From positions 338,418,447 to 338,482,446 of the forward strand of contig CM022299.1 of NCBI GenBank assembly GCA_011799875.1: a stretch of DNA of 64,000 nt. Direction: 5' to 3'. Positions 57,833 through 64,000 of the stretch are shown here, piece after piece; within the stretch, counting starts at the first letter, position 1; every line of letters starts with the position of its first letter. Origin of the DNA: Thinopyrum elongatum. Its lineage: Eukaryota; Streptophyta; Magnoliopsida; Poales; Poaceae. A model generated the notes under the pieces. It saw only the letters and a list, made by a program, of their open reading frames with translations. It was not told where the DNA came from and made no database searches. The position numbers and the translations under genes were made by a program.

Positions 57833-59784
57833 ATGAGGATGCCACCGAAGCGCCCCATCGGAGGGAGTGGCGACACCGGGGCTGCTGAAGCACCGGAGCA
57901 CGGCGTGAATATGGAGACAGAGGTTTTCGTCGCTGCCGACGAGGTGGAGAACGAGGCGGCCAACAAGCGGAGGCGGGTCGAGAAAGAACCGCAAGCGACT
58001 CCAGCAGGCCTAGACTTCATCAGTAACCTCCCCAATGATATGTTGATAGTCATCATATCCCTCCTCCCAATCAAATATGGGGCGAGGACAACCGCCCTTT
58101 CCCGGCGGTGGAGCCCCCTATGGCTCTCCACCCCTCTCGACCTCCTCGACGCCCATGAGCTCTACCATGGGTATCGCAAAAGCTTGGATGCGTTCTCCCA
58201 GATCCTCGGCAGTCACCATGGCCCAATCAAAGGCCTTATCACGGGCAAGTTCCGTTCCAATGGCAAGGACCGAGCCAAGCTTGACGAGTGGTTCAGACCC
58301 CCCGCCCTAGATTAGCTCGAGGAGCTCAGTTTTAATGATGGGCATACGCGCTCGCTGCCAATGTTCGCGCTCCACTTCGCGCCCACGCTGCGCCTCGCCA
58401 AGTTCATGAACTGCCATTTCCCCCCTTAATGACGCGCCCGCTCTTTTTCTACCACGACTGAAGCACCTCGAGCTCGTCGCTGTATGCATCCCAAAGGATG
58501 ACATGTAGTGCCTGCTCCGCGGCTATACTGCACTCGAGTTCCTTTGTCTTCAGGCGATGAATTGGTCGAGTAGCTTCCACATCACATCCAGGACTCTCCA
58601 GACTATTTATTTGTGTTGCTGGTGCTGCAACGAGAGATCACAAAAGGTGGACCACAATATGGTCATTGAGGACACACCTTCACTTGAGATATTACTTATA
58701 GTTGATCAACAAGGTCCAACAAGAATCAATGTCATTTCTGCGCTGAAATTGACAGTGGTGGGCTACTCGTCTGTCAAATACTACTACTTTCAGGTACAAC
58801 AGTCGCCTTCTACCTCTCCTTCTTGATATCAACATTATTTCTAGTTTTGAAGATGTATGTTCGTCTGTCATCCAGCAAAGCTTCACCCAGATTTTGCGCA
58901 CAGTGAAGGTCTTGGCACTAGAATCTGTCGGCCCCAACTTGGACCAAGTTCTCAGTTTCCTGAGATGCTTTCCATGCCTGAAGAAGCTGTATATAGAGGT
59001 GATGTTCCTTTCCTGTTAAATGTTAACCATAAGGGAGTTCAATTTTTTGCACCTTTTCCCAAGTTTACAATGACAATGTACTACAATTTCTGAAGGAATT
59101 TTGGAGGATTTCAGGACATACACCCCCACCCCATATTGGTTGCTTGATTCATATGGTTACAATCCATAAGCATTTCTCCTTTGGATTCATCTGTACTAGT
59201 TTTCTTAGTGAATTTTTCATCCAATCCAACCTCTTGTGAAAAAGGCTACATTTTTCTAGATTGTAATCAAATGCCCATGTTAATCATGTCAGATCGAAGA
59301 TGGCACATTGGTGCATTTATAAATCCTACAAACCAAATAGGCATGTAGTAGTGTTCAAAACTGCATGTAGGCACTAACACGTTCTCTTCTTTTGCAGATA
59401 ATAATAGGCCCGGAGGTGGATAATGTTTATAACGACAATCACATCGAATGCCTGGATCTGCATCTCTCAAATATTACTTTGAACTACTACCGAGGGACCT
59501 TACCGGAGATTGCATTCGCCAGGTTCTTTCTTGCCAAAGCAAGGGTGCTGAAGGTACTGAGGTTGAAGACGCATTTAATTAGGAAAGATGAATGGTTTGT
59601 TGATCAGAGCCGGCAGCTACTGCAGAATGGAAGAGGCTCCAAAAAAGCTAAACTTCATATTGGAAGAGCATATGACAGAGTAATTGGAAGTCATTGTGTC
59701 AAACCCATACATGACTTGTCAGTGGCTGATCTCTTTGCAGAAATGACGAGGTTTGGAAAGCGGCCTTACTATTTTAATTTTTAG
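57833..59784 (+). pseudogene. F-box/LRR (FBD-like) protein pseudogene
   Basis: Exon 1 (57833-58998) starts with a charged N-terminus and KRRR, then an F-box: LDFISNLPNDMLIVIISLLP followed by RRWSPLW. LRR-like strands follow (LAKFMNCHFP, LKHLELVAVCIP, LEFLCLQAMNWSS). Exon 2 (59398-59784) has IECLDLHLSNITLNYYRG and ARVLKVLRLKTH, then a C-terminal HDLSVADLF segment. The intron 58999-59397 is GT-AG and joins in phase. Lesions: TAG 58313-58315, a frameshift in the C run near 58421-58427, a TAG near 58506, and another frameshift near 58785-58795. F-box proteins recruit substrates to SCF ubiquitin ligases; this copy could at most make the N-terminal 160 residues. Confidence 0.75.
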
Positions 59785-60055
59785 TTTGAACCTCTCTTAT
59801 ATCCATGTTCAGCTAACCAGCACGGGCGTTTGCAGTTGAATGAGCTAAATTTCATTTCTAGTATCTGTTTGAACCTTGTAATCTTTGAATTTGAGCCATG
59901 TAACTCTGGAATTTGAACCTTGTAATATTTCGGGCTTTTGTGGTACAATCGTTGAAATGGCATCGTATGAGACTCGTAGATTGGTAGTACTATTTTGACC
60001 TTAATATGCAATAGACCTAGATTTTATTAACCATTCACGACCAGGGATCCAGCCG

Positions 60056-60430
60056 GAAGCAGAGCAATGGCAAACGTCATCACAACAAGATGTAGATGAT
60101 TAGATGCTCATTTCTCCTAGTTTAGTATGCATGTAATTGCTTACTTTGGTGTGTGGAAATGTTATGTTTGTAGTCACTTATGTAATTGTATGCTTAATTT
60201 GGTCATGCAATGCTGTTCTTATAAGTATATATGTTGATGTTCTGTAGACAGAGCATATCACATCGCACACGGACCACACTAGGGAACCCGTCGGTCATGA
60301 ATTCATCAATCGCAGACGGTTGTATACCAGCAAGCGTTTTCCCACAACACAGACGGCTTATTCCATCACAAACAGCTCGGATGGATCAACTGTATGCCAC
60401 GTATCGCACACGCAACTCTAATCTGATTCG
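60056..60430 (+). mobile_element. CACTA 3'-end fragment, inverted copy of 20.98-21.62 kb
   Basis: Read in reverse complement it matches the 3' flank of the exonuclease-like gene and the subterminal segment of the 20.85-kb element: GATGATTAGATGCTCATTTC, TTATAAGTATATATGTTG, GTATACCAGCAAGCG and CACACGGACCACACTAGGG-type segments occur in matching order. It follows the F-box pseudogene directly. Confidence 0.6.
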
Positions 60431-61242
60431 TGCTTGATGTCTCCGCCATCGCTCGCACAGTTCGTCTTATTTGCCACATATCACTGTGCCGGCCTCTGCT
60501 CACGTCCCTCGGCGCACTGTGCTTGCCGTTAGGCACCGCGACGCGCTCTGCTCGCGTCCGTCGGTGCGCTCTGCTCCCGTACCTCCACGCGCTCGGCTTG
60601 TGGACAGCTTTTCCTTGCGTGTTCAACTACTATATGCATATATATGGTTGCTCGCCGTTGAGGCGACCATGGAGCACTCTGCTCACGTCCCTCCGCGCAC
60701 GCTCTGCCAGCGGTTCGGCCTGCGCATGATCACATCGGGGGGCCCATATGCATGCGGTTGCGCCGCGCACATCGCCACGCGATGCAGTTACGTGCGACAC
60801 GATGGATTTACGTGCTGCAAATTAGAACTGCCATCCGGGTGTGCCGATATTCCAGGCCGTCCGGCTTCCCCTTTAATTCCCACGGCCATTATAATAACCT
60901 TAGTCTCATCAACCTTTTGATCGCGCCCGACAACACAACAAGGACACCCACGACGACACATAGAGAGGGGATGTCTAGCAGCGCTCCAATGGAGTTCGGC
61001 GAGCATAAAGTGGAGACCCACGCGAGGGAGATGGATCTCTCGTTGGTGTACACCATCGACCCGGCCATGGTGGACGACTACATCAACACCGTTGAGCAGT
61101 TGCTTGCTCGAGACAAGTACAAGGTGGTCGGCATCGACCTCCAGTACACCAGCGGTCATCCCAACATAGATCAGAAAGTTGCCGTTGCCCAGTTGTGCAT
61201 GCGCCATCATCTCCTCATCTACCACTACTGCATGGCCACAAA
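60431..61242 (+). mobile_element. CACTA 5' part with the start of the captured gene
   Basis: A GC-rich segment with repeated GCTCACGTCCCTC and GCGCTCTGCTC motifs lies upstream of the captured exonuclease start. It stands head-to-tail with the 60056-60430 fragment. Similarity to the 21.7-22.1 kb copy stops at about 61242. Confidence 0.45.
60971..61242 (+). pseudogene. Captured 3'-5' exonuclease-like gene, N-terminal part
   Basis: ATG at 60971 opens MSSSAPMEFGEHKVETHARE, followed by VVGIDLQYTSG and QKVAVAQLCMRHHLLIYHY. The region corresponds to the first motif of DnaQ/RNase D/WRN-like exonucleases, but the expected D-x-E reads D-L-Q, so the metal-binding Glu appears lost. Similarity to the other copy ends after the MATK segment; the following codons belong to different sequence and stop at 61319. 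The two fragments together cover most of such a domain. Confidence 0.6.
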
Positions 61243-61891
61243 GAAACCTCGCGGTGGAGTGTCTGGACTCCTAATATTTTTATTCAGTGATATAAAATCT
61301 ACCCAATCTTCTCCACAGTAGATCGGAAGAGTCCAAAACACGGCAGCCTAGTGTAGTTACATCATACATGGCCCACCCACGCTATCACCATATTTATTGG
61401 CCTCCGTGCGACACCTAGCTCTACTAATCCACCAGCCCGTATCGCTTCTCGCTCCTCGTCTCTCTCAAAGTGCGGCGGGCTGGCGATTTTTCCGTCTATT
61501 GAGGTCAGTTAACTCATCACTCGCTCCCACATGTTAGCGACATGCCAAGAGCATTCTATAAAAATTGCTGTACTCTATTGTTATGGCAAGAAGAGGAAGC
61601 TCTTTGACTGACTGACCAAACGAGACAGGCGTGCCGTGCCATGAGTGGGTCCAGTTTCTCATTTTGAACTTGTTTGGTGTAGTAGTAACACTTGGTTTTG
61701 CACCTTCATAGAATGATGAAAAATCCCCGCTAAAAAGGCGCTTTGCTTTCTGCTAATCCCGTCAACCGTTCTTGTTTTGTGCATTAAATTGTTAAGTGCC
61801 ATAACTAAGATATAATTAACCAATGCATGTAAAACATTGTTGTTAAGTACTGTAGTACTCCACACGCATGCATGCATTGCGATTAGTACTA
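61243..61891. other. Unassigned stretch
   Basis: No domain or terminal repeat recognised between the CACTA fragment and the nested MITEs. Confidence 0.4.
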
Positions 61892-62485
61892 CTCCCTTCA
61901 TCCATACGTATATATAGGGCCTAATGTATTCTTCGAGGTTGCCTTTGACTATTGATAAGATTTTATATAATTTGAAAATTATATCATTCAAAGATCCTTT
62001 CACGTACAAAATTGACGGTATGCTTTGAGCAACTTGCATGTCCTATACTGCTCCTGTTTGGATACTCTAACTTAGCTAGAGGTTAGACTAACTCATGACT
62101 AACCCTGAACTAACTCTAGCCAAAGAGGTGTTTGGATGACAGGGTTAGATTGACAATAAATGCACTTGATGGAGAGAGAAAAGTGATTTTTCAATGGGCC
62201 CCACGAGAACTAGCTCCAATTAGCACCACTTGGCTGGCGGGATAGAGAGAGAAAAGTAATTTTTTTAGTGGGCCCAATGAGAACTAGCTCCAATTAGCAC
62301 CTCTTGGGTGGGATAGTTTTTTTTGTATGTTAGGTGCAACTTGCTCCAATCTAACCCTCATGTTTCGATACTTTAGGGCTATTTGAGCCCCAACTAGCTC
62401 AAACTAACTCTAACCCATGGATCCAAACAGGGCCAAAGTTAGCCTCGGAAAACGCATTAAGCCCTATATACATGGACAGACGGAG
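61892..62485. mobile_element. Stowaway-like MITE interrupted by another MITE
   Basis: Left arm CTCCCTTCATCC, then TATATAGGGCCTAATG. The right arm, read inward, is CTCCGTCTGTCC then TATATAGGGCTTAATG. TA lies on both sides (61890-61891 and 62486-62487). Pairing continues into TCGAGGTTGCCT/CCGAGGCTAACT. The centre contains the 62050-62434 element. Confidence 0.8.
62050..62434. mobile_element. MITE with CTGTTTGGAT ends, nested in a Stowaway-like MITE
   Basis: Ends GCTCCTGTTTGGAT and GGCCCTGTTTGGAT (inward). The body matches, in reverse orientation, the MITE at 52250-52705 without its 168-bp insert. It has an internal near-duplication of GAGAGAAAAGTRATTTTT with AGAACTAGCTCCAATTAGCA. The target duplication is unclear. 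Confidence 0.75.
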
Positions 62486-64000
62486 TACATGATACTAGCA
62501 AACGCTCACCATTAGTAGTAGTTCATTGGATGGTTTCGATTTTTGAATTGAGTAGTGCTAGTACACTTTGATGTGCTGCTACCGTCCAATATTCGCGTGT
62601 GGTGGTTTCTAGAATAAAAAAGGAGGTAGTACTTACTATGGGAAAGGTGAAGTGATGGTTGCTTCGCCCGAGCAACTTATTACTCTGGGAATATTGGAGT
62701 ACCAGCGGATTCAACGAAGAGAGAAATGATGGTTGCTTCATCCGAGCAACTTACTGTGGCGAAGGTGGGGCTCTGTGATTTGACTGCTCACTAGTCATTA
62801 TTACTGTGGTGCAATGACCGGGGAAAATCTCCCCTACAGTTGTGCGCTCAATATTGCTGCATGGCAGGTGGAGCCGGATGAAGGATGTCCCACATGTCGG
62901 CGAAACTAAGTTGAATTGTTTCTGGCATTTCTATCAATCTTTCAGGATTTGTTTATATGTACGTATAATTTTCCAGCATAATGAAATTGTACTGTAATGC
63001 TATGAAGGTTTCAACTTTGGTTCCCGCAGAAAAAAAAGGTTTCAACTTAGGATTCATGTGTCCTCTTGCCTCAAGATTGTCTCGTTACAACATTCCATCA
63101 AATACAAATGAAACTACCATGGCTGCTAATGCATCTCAATGGTTCGCAGATCAGCGCCAATATTCACATCACAACTGAAGACAAAGTTGTGAGAAGGTGT
63201 ACAAATAAAGAAAAATATATAATTGATCGATGTTGTTCGTAGGCATGGCTCCAGTTCCTGGGCACAGTGTTCATTGGTTGGCAGCTAGTTTCACACAGCT
63301 CTGTAGCCAAGAAAGAGGTGTATGGAGGACACCACAATCTGATCATTTTGTGCAGTTCCACTAAAATCGAGCTGATCATCCCTGTTTACAAAGATATTCA
63401 GTCCGTGTGTTTACAATAATAGTGGAACTAGATGATGAAACACATAACACACACAAATAGAAGCCGATCACCTCTGCGATCTCTCTTTAGGACTAACTAC
63501 TTGTTGGACAAGATTAGGCACGGAGTTGGATGAGGAGGATAGCAAAACCAATCTCCCTTTCTGCAGTCCCCCGGAAATGTAAAAACGTTGCCCGTGTGAC
63601 ATTTTGGCGGAACTGCACAAAACACTCTTAAGAAAAAAGTGATTTGTGCAGTTCACCAAAAGGTCGCAATAGCAACGAGGTGAAATGGATAGCCATGTTT
63701 GCAAAAAGAGGTAGAAAGGAAACAATTACTGCCCAATAACAGGAGTTGAAGACACATACGCCGACAAAAAAGAAGCATATTCCATGTCATAAGGGAAAGA
63801 TAGCAGCATGGTGGTTTATCAAAAACGGTTTGAGGACGAGATTGCAAGATGGAAAGTACGCCGGCCGAGATACGTTTTAAGCAAAGAACTAAAGAAGATC
63901 CACATGCAGGATTTTCCACATGTAGCAACGTGGGAAGATGGGCAGTGGAGCAAAGGCGGAGGAAGCTATACCTGAGGGTCGTCGGGATGTAACTAGGAGG
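62486..64000. other. Unassigned right end of the window
   Basis: No complete gene recognised. Two related segments, ATGATGGTTGCTTC with CGAGCAACTTA, lie at about 62653-62680 and 62727-62752. A possible minus-strand exon (63562-63466: QKGRLVLLSSSSNSVPN after a CTGCAG acceptor) could be the end of a gene whose start is beyond 64000; evidence is weak. Confidence 0.3.

Noticed and set aside
61320..61331. AGATCGGAAGAG, identical to the start of a common sequencing adapter
   Set aside because: The next bases do not continue as either standard adapter, so a chance 12-mer is more likely than contamination. A read check would settle it.
63466..63928. Minus-strand gene end at the right edge
   Set aside because: One possible acceptor and a short Ser-rich exon are not enough without the upstream part.

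Overview
The window is nuclear DNA of a grass, most likely a Triticeae species (wheat, Aegilops, barley or a relative). The evidence is one host-type gene with plant introns and a chloroplast transit peptide, surrounded by nested LTR retrotransposons, CACTA-like elements, Stowaway, Tourist-like and Mutator-like MITEs and a Pol III SINE. There are no bacterial operons and no CRISPR array. Clade and family names come from recognised motifs, not from a search.

Only one gene looks intact. It is a plastid ADP,ATP carrier (NTT/AATP type) on the minus strand, 10107-14580, with five phase-0 exons and 622 codons. Other host-like loci are broken: a GRF-zinc-finger-like fragment (6761-7060), an unusual array of duplicated exons cut by an LTR (28618-31673), an F-box/FBD-like pseudogene (57833-59784), and two halves of a captured 3'-5' exonuclease-like gene in CACTA fragments (21677-22111 and 60971-61242). 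A B3-like passenger pseudogene lies at about 51590-53945.

The main repeat is one family of chromodomain Ty3/gypsy elements with LTRs of about 4.0-4.2 kb. It occurs three times: a 3' end at the left edge (1-6725), a truncated 3' end joined to a different gypsy element (23709-28617), and a minus-strand composite with three LTRs (34821-47570). The composite has one perfect 5-bp target duplication, TCGGC, around the whole structure. All LTR copies carry two conserved exon-like blocks, one acidic and one Tyr-rich ending in DDQE-stop, each behind a good splice acceptor. This suggests that the LTR contains or captured a small gene, and it is the best candidate here for something undescribed.

Layout: 1-6725 gypsy pol and LTR; 6726-7060 GRF-like fragment; 7934-9709 Harbinger-like element with passenger ORFs; 10107-14580 NTT gene, with a Mutator-like MITE in intron 1; 15037-15624 nested MITEs; 16860-20849 LTR fragments; 20850-28617 CACTA, then two gypsy LTRs, then a gag/integrase chimera and the 4-kb LTR; 28618-33061 exon-array locus; 34821-47570 composite retrotransposon; 48000-49335 tandem repeats, SINE and CA-rich DNA; 51100-54480 CACTA-like segment with B3-like remnant and nested MITEs; 54510-56790 diverged tandem array; 57424-59784 duplicated upstream repeats and F-box pseudogene; 60056-61242 CACTA pieces; 61892-62485 MITE within MITE; 62486-64000 nothing assigned.
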